Assembly: GCA_021464415.1 (NCBI GenBank) | Contig: CM038469.1 | Span: forward strand, 11,634,501-11,698,500 | Source: Lonicera japonica | Lineage: Eukaryota; Streptophyta; Magnoliopsida; Dipsacales; Caprifoliaceae | DNA: 64,000 nucleotides | Reading direction: 5' to 3' | Part shown: positions 26,401-37,697 of the stretch, piece after piece | How the letters are laid out: each line of letters opens with the position of its first letter | How positions within the stretch are numbered: position 1 is the first letter of the stretch | Program-made: the position numbers and the translations under genes | The notes under the pieces: model-generated | What the model was told of the DNA's origin: nothing | The model's database searches: none | What the model saw: only the letters and a program-made list of their open reading frames with translations

Positions 26401-27900
26401 GAGATTAGATAGGCAATTAATAATGTGCAAACAAATAGATAAATTTGATCAAAATTTAAAATATTTGATTTTAATTTTAAACAAAATTAATATATAAGAG
26501 AGAAAGTAATTTGGAAGAGTAGAAAATCCATGGAGTGTGTTGTATTACATTGTGTGTGATTGGGTGTATGCGTGTTTAAGGTTGATTTGACACTTTAGTG
26601 TGAGTGTAAGAACAAATGTTTAAAAGTTTATGTGCGTCTTAGGGTGTATATATATGTTAGGGATGCACCATGAATTCAGTTAATGTGAAAAATGTTTAAG
26701 GAATAATTGTCTAATTTACAAAAATGTTATAACTACAATGGTCAAATTTATATATCTGTACGTCATCGTTTTCTATTTGATTATGACATTTTCGTTTAGA
26801 AATGCATTTTTATTTTTTCTATTTCCTAAGAGGAAATTATATGTACATAATTTCATAATAATTTAGTTGTAAAGGTAATTCAATATTTACTTTTGAATAG
26901 ATATAAGAAATTGGGATTCATAATTAATAATTAGTATTTTAATTAATGGATTGCAATGAGTAATATATATCAAAAACTAATGGTAATAACATAAAAAAAA
27001 ATCTAAAATTTGATCATGTTAAAATTATGTTTTATCTTAAGTAACTTTTAAGAATTTTAATTATGTGTAATTTTTCCAGCTTCTTTCTTATGTTATCAAT
27101 ACATTGCAAACAAAATTTTAGTGATAAATGTATATTCAATTTTAACACAAATACAACAATTTTAATAATCATATATTGATATTAATACTAGATTTTAAAT
27201 ATCCATGACACTATTAACATAAACTTTGTTAACAAGCTAAATGTAATCCATAAAAGCTTCTCCTTCCTTATAACCTTTCCGTTCTGATGCATACAAATTG
27301 GAACATCTTCCCATGTAAAAACTCACAAACAGTATTCTGCAAAAACAAATTTTAAAGAAGAGATTTGTTATTGAATATATCCAATATAAATATAAATAAA
27401 CATAAGAAGATTACAGGTCCATTAGGATAAGTCAAAAATCTTTGATCAAGGTTTTGAGATGCTATAGAGTATGTTGTCCACAATAACAAACGAAATACAT
27501 CAATCTATGTATAACTCCTTTAATTTTTTTTTTACTCATTTTCTATTTTATATGAGACGCATAGATTATAAGAGATATATATAGTAGTGGGATTTAGGAA
27601 AGGGGAATTGGGGGAAAATGAAAGTTTGCATATTGTTTTTACCTACGCGACAACACTATTATTCAAATATAAATACATTTATGAATGTTTTAAACATTAT
27701 TTTAATTTTCTCTGAGATGGATTATAAAACTGTATTTTAAACATACAAATCAATTATAATTAATATATGTTCCAAAAATAATATTAACATTTATTTATAC
27801 AAATAATATTACTACTACTACCAACCATCTTTATATATACGTATGTACATAAAATATCTGTTAAATTAAAACAAAGTTGTTCCAAAATTATTAAAAATAG
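26401..27900. other. AT-rich intergenic DNA
   Basis: No gene, RNA or transposon terminus recognised. Composition becomes progressively more TA-rich toward the satellite-like array. Confidence 0.5.
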
Positions 27901-30460
27901 GTAATATATGCAATAACATTTAAACCATATATATATATATATTAATAATAAATATATATATACAAATTTAAACGGATATTCAAATATACATATATTTAAA
28001 CAGATAAATTAGGAAAATAGAATAATAACATATATTAAAATAATATATGCAATTTAATTGATTAGTTCTGTTTTTGTTTTTGTTTTTAATCATAACATGA
28101 ACATATATTAACATTAAATATAATTTAATTATATATGTTAACCATTTTTAAAGTTAGTATTAAGATAAATAATTTGTTTAAAATTACTTAGATATTAATA
28201 TGAACTCATCCAAGTAAACTACTACATATTTTTTTCTAAACAAATAGATATACACACATATATACATATATATATATATATATGTGTGTGTGTGTATGTA
28301 TGTCACAATATATGTTTTATTTTTTGGAAAATATTTAATACCATTAATATATATAATTTTTACCTTGAAACAGATATTCAAATATATATTTAAAAAGATA
28401 AATTGGAAAAATAGAATATTAACAGATATTCAAGTGTTTAGTAATATAAATATAAATAAATATATATCATTTCTCTAAATAGATAAATAAATATACATTT
28501 AAACATATATTCAAATATATATTTAAACAGATAAATTGGGAAAAATATAATATAAACAGATATTCAAATGTTTAGTAATATAAATATAAACAAATTCATA
28601 TCATTTCGCTAAATAGATAAATAAATATACATTTAAATAAATATTCAAATATATATATATATGTAAACAGATAAACTGGAGAAAATAGAACATAAACAGA
28701 TATTCAAATATATATATATATATATATATGTAAACAGATAAATTGGGGAAAATAAAATATAAAAAGATATTCAAATGTTTAGTAATATAAATATAAATAA
28801 ATTCATATAATTTCGCTAAATAGATATACATTTAAATATATATATATATATGTAAACAGATAAATTGGGGAATATATATACATATATTTCTAAATAGATA
28901 AATTGAAGAAAATAGGATATTAACATATATTCAAATGTTTAGGAATATAAATATAAATTAATATATGTTATTAAACAGTTATTCAAATATATATTTAAAA
29001 ATAGAAAAATTGGGGAAATAGAATATTAATAGATATTCAAATGTTTAGGAATATAAATAAACATATTAATAAATATACATTTAAAAAAATATCATATATA
29101 TAATTAAATATATAAATTAGTAAAATAAAATATTAACATATATTCAAATAAGAACTATATGTTAAAATAAAATATATCTATTCAAATATTTAAATAGATA
29201 AATTGGAAAAATAGAATATTAACATATATTCAAATATATATTACATGTGAAATAAGAAATATCTATTACAAATAGATAAATAAATATACATTTAAACATA
29301 TATTAAAATATATATTTAAACATATAAATTGGGAAAAAATATAAATTTAAACATATATTTATATATATATATATATATTTAAAATATAAATTGGGAAAAA
29401 TAGAATATTAAGAGATATTCAAATTTTTAGTAATATAAATATATATATATATATATCTAATAGATAAATAAATATATGGTACTCAACAAATACTCAATAT
29501 ATATTTAAATAGATAAATTGGAGAAAATATAATATTAACATACCTTCAAATGTTTAGTAATATAAATATAAATTAATATATGCTATTAAACAGATATTCA
29601 AATATATATTTAAATAGATACATTTGGTAAAATAAAATATTAATAGATATTCAAATGTTTACAAATATAAATAAATATACATTTAAATATTCATATATAT
29701 ATATATATATATTTAAATAGGTAAATTAGGAAGCTAGAATATTAAAATATATTAAAATAAGAAATATTAGTTACAAATAAGAAATATGTATTCAAATATT
29801 TAAATAGATAAATTAGGAAAAATAGAATACTAACAGGTATTCAAATGTTTCGAAATATAAATATAAATAAATATATTATTTCTCTAAATAGATAAAAAAA
29901 ATATACATTTAAACCGATATTCAAATATATATTTCAACATATTAATTGGGAAAAATAGAATATTAACAAATATTCAAATGTTTAGTAATATATATATATA
30001 TATATTTCTCTAAATAGATAAATTAATATATGTTATTCAACAAATATTCAATATATATTTAAATAGATAAATTGAAGAAAATAAAATATTAACATATATT
30101 CAAATGTTTATTAATATAAATATAAATTAATATATGTTATTAAACAGTTATTCAAATATATATTTAAATAGAAAAATTGGGGAAGTAGAATATTAATAGA
30201 TATTCAAATGTTGAGGGATATAAATAAAAATGTTAATAAATATATATTTAAACAAATATTCATATATATATTTAAACATATAAATTAGGAAAATAGAATA
30301 TTAACATTTATTTAAATAAGAAATATCTTTTACAAATAATCAAATATTTAGTAATATAAATATAAATAAATATATATTAGTTCTCTAAATAGATAAATAT
30401 ATATACTTTTAAACATATATTCAAATATATATTTAAAGATATAAATTTGGAAAAATAGAA

Positions 30461-31620
30461 TGCCACCATAACCAATATCAGAAGCATCAGTTTCAACTAT
30501 TTTAAAAGAATAAGGTGAGACAAGCGCTAGGCAAGGAAGTTTTTTAACTTTAGATTTAATAATTTTAACAGCTGTAGTATGTCTATTAGACCAAGGAAGA
30601 GGATTTTTTCTTAACCTTTCATAAAGTGGAATACAATTTGTAGCCAAATTTTTATAATAATCCCTAATATAATTTAGAGATCCTAAAAATCTTTGTAATT
30701 GGGTTTTATCTCTTATTTCATCAGGAAATTTATCAGCAAATTCGATAGCCCTATTTATAGGAATAATACTTCCCTTAGTAATTTCATGTCCTAAGAATCT
30801 TATTTTTGTTTGAAAAATACTCATCTTTTTAGCTGAAATAACTAAACCAGCGTTTTTAATAATTCTTATAAATATTTGAATGTGTCTAATATGCTGATCA
30901 ACATTATTAGAGAAGATGAGAATATCATCAATATAAACAATAGAAAAAGTACTGTAAGGAGTGAAAATATCATTCATAATATTTTGAAATTCAGAAGGGG
31001 CATTTTTTTAACCCAAATGGTATAACATTCCACTCATAATGTCCAAAAGGAACTGTAAAAGCAGTTTTATATTTGTCAACTTCGGCAATTTGAATTTGCC
31101 AATAACCCAATTTTAGATCAAATTTAGAAAATATAGTAGCAGCTTGTAGGCGGGCTAATAAATCTTTTTTATTAGGGAGAGGATATCTGATCAATTTTAA
31201 GACTTTATTTAAAGGCTTATAGTTAATAACCAGCCTAGGAGCACCTCTTTCAATTTCAGAAGCCTTATTAACATAGAAAGTTGTGCAACTCCAAGGAGAA
31301 TAACTTTTTCTATTGAGTTTTTTGTCTATAAGAGAAGAGATCTCGGTTTTGCAATATTCTAATAAAACAGAATTCATTTGAGCAAGTCTAGCTTTAGTAG
31401 AAATATCATTTTCATTAAAATCTTCTTCATAAGGAAGGGGAACAATATGCTTTTTACGATCCCAAAATGCAGTAGGAATCTCACTACAAATTTCACGAAT
31501 AATTTGCTCCTGTAGATTTTTAATTGATAGTTTTGTTTTAGGAGTATTGATCTGAAGATTTATGTTCATAATTTTAAAATCTTCCTGTAAATATTCTAAA
31601 TGTTTTTCTTCAAAAACAAG
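30461..31620 (-). pseudogene. Reverse transcriptase and start of RNase H (pararetrovirus)
   Basis: Two frames cover an RT domain. The upstream part (31,569-30,991) has RLVINYKPLN, FSKFDLKLGYWQI and VIPFGLK; the downstream part (30,977-30,461) has the catalytic YIDD (VYIDDILIFS), FLGHEI, LQRFLGSLNYIRDY and the RNase H start ETDASDIGYGG. The frames are separated by a run of seven A (minus strand; T run 31,003-31,009), one longer than continuous reading needs. Past GYGG the sequence becomes satellite, so RNase H is cut off. RT copies pregenomic RNA into DNA in this family. Confidence 0.88.
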
Positions 31621-32366
31621 CTATCTTTCACCTCATTAACTTCTTTAATACGAGGTTTAGTAATAAATTTAAATAAAATACCATCAAACTGTGTAACAAC
31701 TCCTTCTTCAGTTTTTGTGAAAGGTTCTATAAGTTTTAAAAAAGGAGTTCCTAATATAATTCTTTGGGATAAATCTTTAAATAAAATAAAAGTACTCTTA
31801 ATACACATACCGTCATTACAAACGTAGGCATTAGATAATTTAAATTTGATTTTAAGTTTGTTCCCTCCAACACTAGTCATAGACTCGGAAGTTTTTTCAA
31901 AATACTTTGTAGGAACCAAACCTTCTCTAATACAGTTCATATCAGCCCTTGTGTCTAGAAGGGCGATATCTTTTAGAATAAAATCTTTATCTATAACAAC
32001 AGTAATATTTATATACCATTTTTGAATAATAATATTATCAATAAGATTAAGAAAGTTATCACTAGTATTCAAAACAATAGCTTGTGAAGGACTTTCAGTC
32101 GTAATAGTGGGAGTTTTCTCTAGTATAGAAAGACGAAATTTAATATCTCTAACCTCCGTTTTTAAACTATTAATTTCGGTTTTTATATCAGAAATAGTAA
32201 CCTCCTTTTCTAGGGTTTTGTAGAAACTTTCGAGAATATTATGCAGAGAATAAGGTTCAGTACTAGGGAGAATGCTCTTCTCAGTTTTAAACGTGGTCAA
32301 GTATTGCTCTATAAGTTTGCGTTTGACATTGGTATCTTCAACTTGATCTATAAGATCTAAAATAGA
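31596..32366 (-). pseudogene. Aspartic protease region of the pararetrovirus, catalytic motif mutated
   Basis: A leading coiled-coil-like segment (EVRDIKFRLSILEK) is followed by a retropepsin-like domain: hydrophobic strand, ALLDTRADMNCI and the IILGTPFL motif near its end. The catalytic triplet should be D-T/S-G, but here Gly is Arg, which would abolish activity. The frame shifts at about 31,615, where the downstream frame takes over. Confidence 0.75.
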
Positions 32367-32574
32367 CTATTCTTCTTTAATTAGAATATTGATACTAAGA
32401 CCATTGGTTTCTAATATAGCCTTATAATAATCAGTCTGTGATTTACAATTACAATCAGAATCAGACTCTGAATTATTGGTAGAAGAGCCAGAAGGGGACC
32501 CAGATCTAATGTTATTAACTTCACCTTCTTCATTTTCTTCTTCATCATCACTAGGGTTTAATAGAACCGCCATA
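32367..32574 (-). pseudogene. Acidic coat-like region of the pararetrovirus polyprotein
   Basis: A stretch rich in Asp/Glu/Ser (DDEEENEEGE, followed by SSTNNSESDSD) then a CNC motif, continuous in frame with the segment above except for stops. Acidic Ser-rich tracts next to the capsid region are common in caulimovirids. It ends at a TAG (32,367-32,369) beyond which the same frame continues, indicating a single-base nonsense change. Confidence 0.55.
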
Positions 32575-33148
32575 AGTTGCCTTTTTAGGCCTTCATTAGC
32601 TATTTCACTAAGTTTTTGCTTAGCAATAAAAAGTTCATATAAGTTATTAGGAAGAACATCTTCTTCAGGGCCAGATAAAATAAACCACTGGTAAAACTAA
32701 TGAGGAAGGGATTCTAAATAAGAATCGTCACCTTTAAGGCTGTCTATCCGAAAAAACCAGGTGTGAGAATTATACTGGTTTTGATATAAAAAGGCCTTTT
32801 TCCATGCTTCAATATAGTCCCAATAATTATAAGAGTGAAGAGCAGCTTTATTATCGGAGTAATAAGTCCTTAGGCTTTGCTCTTTATTGGGATTTAATCC
32901 CCATTCTTCAATACTAATAACGCCTTCTTTAAACTTATTATACCTGCAATCACGTAGGGCAATTAATAAAGAGGTATTTAAACCAAGAGAAGTTAACCCT
33001 ATGCTTCTTATTAAGAAGCAGTATCCCATAAAAAATTTTGAACTTTTACATTTTTTCACTAAATATCATATAACGTCTTTAATAAAAGCCTTGCTAAACG
33101 CAATTTCTGAGTTATATAAACCCACATTTCTATTCATATGCGTGAATA
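32575..33148 (-). pseudogene. Movement-protein-like piece joined to coat-like region (pararetrovirus)
   Basis: The minus-strand translation contains SLGLNTSLLIALRDCRYNKF, resembling the core of 30K-type movement proteins of caulimovirids, then passes abruptly into a YWDYIEAWKKAF-containing segment typical of the region after the movement protein. The central movement-protein portion is therefore missing through an internal in-frame deletion. In-frame stops lie at 33,066-33,068 and 32,697-32,699. Movement proteins carry virus through plasmodesmata; this copy is dead. Confidence 0.6.
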
Positions 33149-33573
33149 CTAATATAAATTAATATATGTTATTAAACAGTTATTCAAATATATATTTAAA
33201 AATAGAAAAATTGGGGAAATAGAATATTAATAGATATTCAAATATTTAGGAATATAAATAAATATATTAATAAATATACATTTAAACAAATATCATATAT
33301 ATATAATTAAATATATAAATTAGTAAAATAAAATATTAACATATTTCAAATAAGAACTATATGTTAAAATAAAAAATATGTATTCAAATATTTAAATAGA
33401 TAAATTGGAAAAATAGAATATTAACATATATTCAAATATATATTACATGTAAAATAAGAAATATCTGTTACAAATAGATAAATAAATATACATTTAAACA
33501 TATATTAAAATATATATTTAAACATATAAATTGGGAAAAAATATAAATTTAAACATATATTTATATATATATA

Positions 33574-33978
33574 GAGTCCCTATCCTATACGGATTACTAT
33601 TCACGGACCATCCGTACGGATTGGTCCGTTTGGCACGCTTCCCGATGGAATTTTTTGATGAAATTTTGTGGGGATGTTCTTCATCGTGTGTAGAACATCT
33701 CCACCAAATTTCATCAAAAAATTCAATCGGGAAGTAGGTTAACTACATGATTGAAAAAAAATGGTCCAGAAATAGATATATAAAATCCAATATTTTTCAA
33801 TCATGTAGTTAACCTACTTCCCGGTTGAATTTTTTGATGAAATTTGGTGGAGATGTTCTACACACGATGAAGAACATCCCCACAAAATTTCATCAAAAAA
33901 TTCCATCGAAACGCGTGCCAAATGGACCAATCCGTACGGATGGTCCGTGAACAGTAATCCGCACCTGAAAATTCCCCC
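33574..33978. mobile_element. Fold-back element of nested palindromes, 405 bp
   Basis: Left arm 33,589-33,758 and right arm 33,793-33,963 are near-perfect reverse complements (for example CGGATTACTATTCACGGACC against the reverse complement of GGTCCGTGAACAGTAATCCG) around a 34-bp loop. Each arm contains a second palindrome, with TTTTTTGATGAAATTTTGTG and its complement flanking a TTCATCGTGTGTAG centre. The corresponding place in the paralogous array copy (about 29,355-29,385) is a plain (TA)n tract, so this is an insertion. Outer ends are GAGTCCC and GGGGGAATTTTCAGG. The TSD is hidden in TA repeats. Confidence 0.85.
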
Positions 33979-35217
33979 ATATATATATATATATATTTAA
34001 AAATATAAATTGGGAAAAGTAGAATATTAAGAGATATTAAAATCTTTAGTAATATATATATATATATATCTAATAGATAAATAAATATATGGTATTCAAC
34101 AAATATTCAATATATATTTAAATAGATAAATTGGAGAAAATATAATATTAACATACCTTCAAATGTTTAGTAATATAAATATAAATTAATATATGCTATT
34201 AAACAGATATTCAAATATATATTTAAATAGATACATTTGGTAAAATAAAATATTAATAGATATTCAAATGTTTACAAATATAAATAAATATACATTTAAA
34301 TATTCAAATATATATATATATATATATATTTAAATAGGTAAATTAGGAAACTAGAATATTAAAATATATTCCAATAAGAAATATTTGTTTCAAATAAGAA
34401 ATATGTATTCAAACATTTAAATAGATAAATTAGGAAAAATAGAATACTAACAGGTATTCAAATGTTTCGAAATATAAATATAAATAAAAATATATTATTT
34501 CTCTAAATAGATAAAAAAAATATACATTTAAACCGATATTCAAATATATATTTCAACATATTAATTGGGAAAAATAGAATATTAACAAATATTCAAATGT
34601 TTAGTAATATATATATATATATATATTCTCTAAATAGATAAATTAATATATATTATTCAACAAATATTCAATATATATTTAAATAGATAAATTGAAGAAA
34701 ATAAAATATTAACATATATTCAAATGTTTAGTAATATAAATATAAATTAACATATGTTATTAAACAGTTATTCAAATATATATTTAAATAGAAAAATTGG
34801 GGAAGTAGAATATTAATAGATATTCAAATGTTGAGGGATATAAATAAAAATGTTAATAAATATATATTTAAACAAATATTCATATATATATATATTTAAA
34901 CATATAAATTAGGAAAATAGAATATTAACATTTATTTAAATAAGAAATATCTTTTACAAATAATCAAATATTTAGTAATATAAATAAATATATATTAGTT
35001 CTCTAAATAGATAAATATATATACTTTTAAACATATATTCAAATATATATTTAAAGATATAAATTTGAAAAAATAGAATATTAACAGATATTCAAATGTT
35101 TAGTAATATATATATATATATATATATATTCTAAATAGATAAATTAATATATATGTTATTCATCAAATATTCAATATATATTTAAATAGATAAATTGAAG
35201 AAAATAGGATATTAACA

Positions 35218-35728
35218 TGTAACGACCCGGTCCCACCTTAGTACAATATTGTCCGCTCTGGGTAGCGTCTAGCCAGGCCTCAGCTCCGGAACATCCACCC
35301 TCACGGCTTTGTTTTTGGGAGCTCATGACCCATTCTGGGATTGCTCTGGTCCTCCCCCATCTTCCGATGTGGGATGCCCCCTTTGAGCTACAATTTCTCC
35401 TGCTCTGATACCAATTTGTAACGATCCGGTCCCACCTCAGTACGATATTATCCGCTCTAGGTAGCTTTCAGCCAAGCCACAGCCCCGACTAACGACTAGC
35501 TTCTCAGGGGGTCACCCATCCTAGGATTGCTCTGCTCCACTACTCGCTTAACTTCGAAGTTCTTATGAGATCCGAAGTCAGTGAGCCCCAAAAGGCCTCG
35601 TACTTAATTAGCGACCATTTCTTACTTATATGGGTCTCCAGGGATCCCCCATCTTCTGATGTGGGATGCCTCATTTGAGCTACAATTTCTCCTCACAATG
35701 GAGTACTCCTCGCTCGCAAGGCAACACA
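35218..35728 (-). mobile_element. Cassandra-like TRIM with 5S rRNA-derived LTR
   Basis: TAACA flanks both sides (35,213-35,217 and 35,729-35,733) and the ends are TG...CA. On the minus strand the order is LTR 35,728-35,417, primer-binding site TGGTATCAGAGC (35,413-35,402, initiator-tRNA-Met type), almost no internal domain, then a second shorter LTR to 35,218. The LTRs share GGTGGGACCGG(A/G)TCGTTACA and CATCCCACATC-GAAGATGGGGGA. The first LTR carries 5S rRNA-like sequence; the second has lost most of it. Cassandra elements are non-autonomous and need proteins from other retroelements. It interrupts a satellite unit whose continuation reads through (ATTAACA/TATATTCAAAT). Confidence 0.9.
35507..35585 (-). 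promoter_or_regulatory. 5S rRNA-derived segment (internal pol III promoter remnant) in Cassandra LTR
   Basis: On the minus strand: GGATCTCATAAGAACTTCGA, then AGTTAAGCGAGTAGTGGAGC, then AGAGCAATCCTAGGATGGGT and GACCCC. This parallels the plant 5S rRNA stretch GGATCCCATCAGAACTCCGA / AGTTAAGCGTGCT / AGTACTAGGATGGGTGACC, which holds the A box, intermediate element and C box. Several substitutions are present, so activity is uncertain. Confidence 0.85.
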
Positions 35729-36115
35729 TAACATATATTCAAATTTTTGATAATATAAATATAAATTAATATATGTTATTAAACAGTTATTCAAATATAT
35801 ATTTAAAATAAAAATTTTGGGGAAGTAGAATATTAATAGATATTCAAATGTTTAGGAATATAAATAAAAATATTAATAAATATACATTTAAACAAATATT
35901 CATATATATATATATATTTAAACATATAAATTAGTAAAATAGAATATTAACATATGTTCATATAAGAAATATTTGTTACAAATAAGAAATATGTATTCAA
36001 ATATTTAAATAGATAAATTGGGAAAATATAATATTAACAGATATTCAAATATATATTACATGTGAAATAAGAAATATTTGTTACAAAAATTGTAATAGTA
36101 TAATATATAAATACA

Positions 36116-36116
36116 C

Positions 36117-36145
<29 letters not shown>
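36116..36145 (+). repeat. (CATA)n microsatellite
   Basis: About seven CATA units at the right margin of the AT-rich array. Confidence 0.85.
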
Positions 36146-36148
<3 letters not shown>

Positions 36149-36580
36149 TAATGGTTTAATACATAATATTTGTTACAAATAATTTTCACATGTTGAGTAT
36201 CAATTTTACATTATACTATTAATAATTATCTGTTACAATATCTATTATATAAAACATTTGAAAATATTAAAATTAAATTTATTACACTAAATATTTGTAA
36301 AAGTTTTTAATTTATTTAAAGTTGATACTAAGTAAAAAATTATATGGAATTTATAAAATTAATAACCATACAAGTTAACACATGATATATGAAAAATCTA
36401 TTAAATGAATTAAGTATCTAATCAATTAAAAAAAATACTTAGTACTTTCAAGAAGTTAAAACTGGTTATAGAATATTTCCAAAAAAAAAAAATGGTTACG
36501 AAAAACTCGTATATTTACATATTATGTATGTCACAAAAACTCGTATATTTACATATTTACATATTATGATTATAGAATAA

Positions 36581-37275
36581 CTAGAAATTAGGTAGAAGGG
36601 CTTATTATACATTGATTTTTACCAAAAATCCAATGAATAATATTTTTTTGAATGAAGGGCCTATTTTTAATTGGTAATTTGAATGAAGGACCTATTTTTA
36701 ATTGGTAATTAGTGTAAGAGGCCTATTTTGTTTTATATTTTAAATGAATGTATTTGAATAAATTTAAATATCATTTAATTAATAAAAACATGTTATGTAT
36801 TACCTAAATTACCCCTTTTTATGAAATTTTCACAAAAAATATGGACTGCAAAGTTCATATTGCAGTGAAATATGAACTGCAAAGTTCATATTGCAGTGAA
36901 ATATGTACTGCAATATGAACTTTGCACTAAAAATATGGACTGCAAAGTTCACATTGCAGTAAAATATGGACTGCAATATGAACTTTGCACTAAAAATATG
37001 GACTGCAAAGTTCACATTGCAGTGAAATATGGACTGCAAAGTTCATATTGCAGTGAAATATAGACTGCAAAGTTCATATTGCAGTCTATATTTTAATGCA
37101 TATTGATATTTTTTTAGTTTATTTTAAGGGTTGGGATGTCATTTTATAATGAAAAAAAAAGACACATGTCATATTATCAATAAAATAAAAAATAGGCCCT
37201 TTATTTAAAAAAAAATTATTCCTTGGCCTTAGTGTGAAAATCTTTCTCTAATAAGCCCTTTTTTTTAATTGCCCC
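36581..37275 (+). mobile_element. MULE-type non-autonomous element, copy A (9-bp TSD)
   Basis: ATAGAATAA lies directly before (36,572-36,580) and after (37,276-37,284), a perfect 9-bp duplication as made by Mutator-like transposases. Terminal inverted repeats extend about 70 bp: AAGGGCTTATTA-A-A-GATTTT through GAATAAT and TTTTTT to AAAGGGCC. The centre holds a 31-bp tandem array. A second copy lies inverted at 49,879-50,538. It carries no transposase. It sits about 420 bp upstream of the P450 start codon. Confidence 0.92.
36840..37095. repeat. 31-bp palindromic-box tandem array inside MULE copy A
   Basis: Eight units of about 31 bp, each of the form ATATGGACTGCAAAGTTCAT followed by ATTGCAGTGAA, two of them inverted. 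Each unit contains CTGCAA ... TTGCAG, able to form a short stem. Open frames in both strands (for example MNCKVHIAVKY repeated) arise only from the periodicity. Confidence 0.9.
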
Positions 37276-37641
37276 ATAGAATAATTCCTCCCGACAATTA
37301 TATATGTCACAAAACATTCCTAAAATTCACTCAATGGATATTCCGGTCATTAGGCCACAAACGTGCAGCTGGATTAAAATCACAAAACAAATATTTTGAG
37401 TCAAAAAGTCAAATTAAGGAGGTGTTATTAATTTCCTATCTTTAGTAGTCTTTAGCACTATATAGTTTAAATTTTGGGAACTAAATCCTAGTTTTCTATT
37501 TTTTATTTTATTTACAATTGACAGGCTTGTCTGTTTGCCATCTTTTTCTAATTCGGAAGATAATGTATGGCAAAAAATAAAAAAATTCAGAAGATAATTA
37601 AGACACTAGTTTCCACAGTGATACCAGTAGCACTAAGCTCC

Positions 37642-37656
37642 TTTATATATATATAG
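37642..37656 (+). promoter_or_regulatory. TATA box of the CYP76 gene, followed by a GA tract
   Basis: TTTATATATATATAG lies 42-56 bp before the chosen ATG, followed by (GA)n to 37,679. A transcript starting about 30 bp downstream would begin near 37,675-37,685. That places the upstream in-frame ATG at 37,668 outside the mRNA and supports the ATG at 37,698. Confidence 0.65.
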
Positions 37657-37697
37657 AGAGAGAGAGAGTGAGAGAGAGAATAAGAGAAGGTTTAGAC

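Larger units (their letters stand above)
30461..33148 (-). mobile_element. Truncated endogenous pararetrovirus (Caulimoviridae-like)
   Basis: A 2.7-kb block of higher complexity in the AT-rich array, with minus-strand coding similarity in caulimovirid order: movement-protein-like piece, coat-like acidic region, aspartic protease, reverse transcriptase and the first residues of RNase H. It lacks LTRs, an integrase and target-site duplications. The left break cuts RNase H just after its TDAS motif; the right break cuts the movement-protein region. At least three stops (33,066; 32,697; 32,367) and two frameshifts (about 31,615 and 31,003-31,009) are present. The genus was not determined; florendo- or petuvirus-like groups are possible. 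Integration into TA-rich tracts is known for plant endogenous pararetroviruses. It cannot encode a functional virus. Confidence 0.85.
27900..36115. repeat. AT-rich satellite-like tandem array with three insertions
   Basis: The recurring unit is about 135 bp where least disturbed (28,376, 28,510, 28,646). It contains ATTCAAATATATATTTAAA, then AGATAAATTGGG-AAAATAGAATATTAACAGATATTCAAATGTTTAGTAATATAAATATAAAT in broken form, then CTCTAAATAGATAAATAAATATACATTTAAA. Units vary by (TA)n expansion. On a larger scale, about 28,950-30,460 is repeated at 33,150-35,070, in the same order down to small indels. The array is interrupted by a pararetrovirus fragment (30,461-33,148), a fold-back element (33,574-33,978) and a Cassandra-like element (35,218-35,728). 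Confidence 0.85.

Noticed and set aside
28601..28831. Ile/Tyr-rich frame in the AT-rich array
   Set aside because: Product of (TA)n and satellite repeats.
36830..37063. Overlapping frames on both strands with repeated CKVHIAVKY / FAVHIF peptides (also at 50,088-50,279)
   Set aside because: They follow from the 31-bp tandem repeat inside the MULE copies, whose length and composition leave frames open by chance.
37668..37697. Upstream in-frame ATG extending the P450 by ten residues
   Set aside because: It precedes or coincides with the expected transcription start after the TATA box, and would put charged residues ahead of the membrane anchor.
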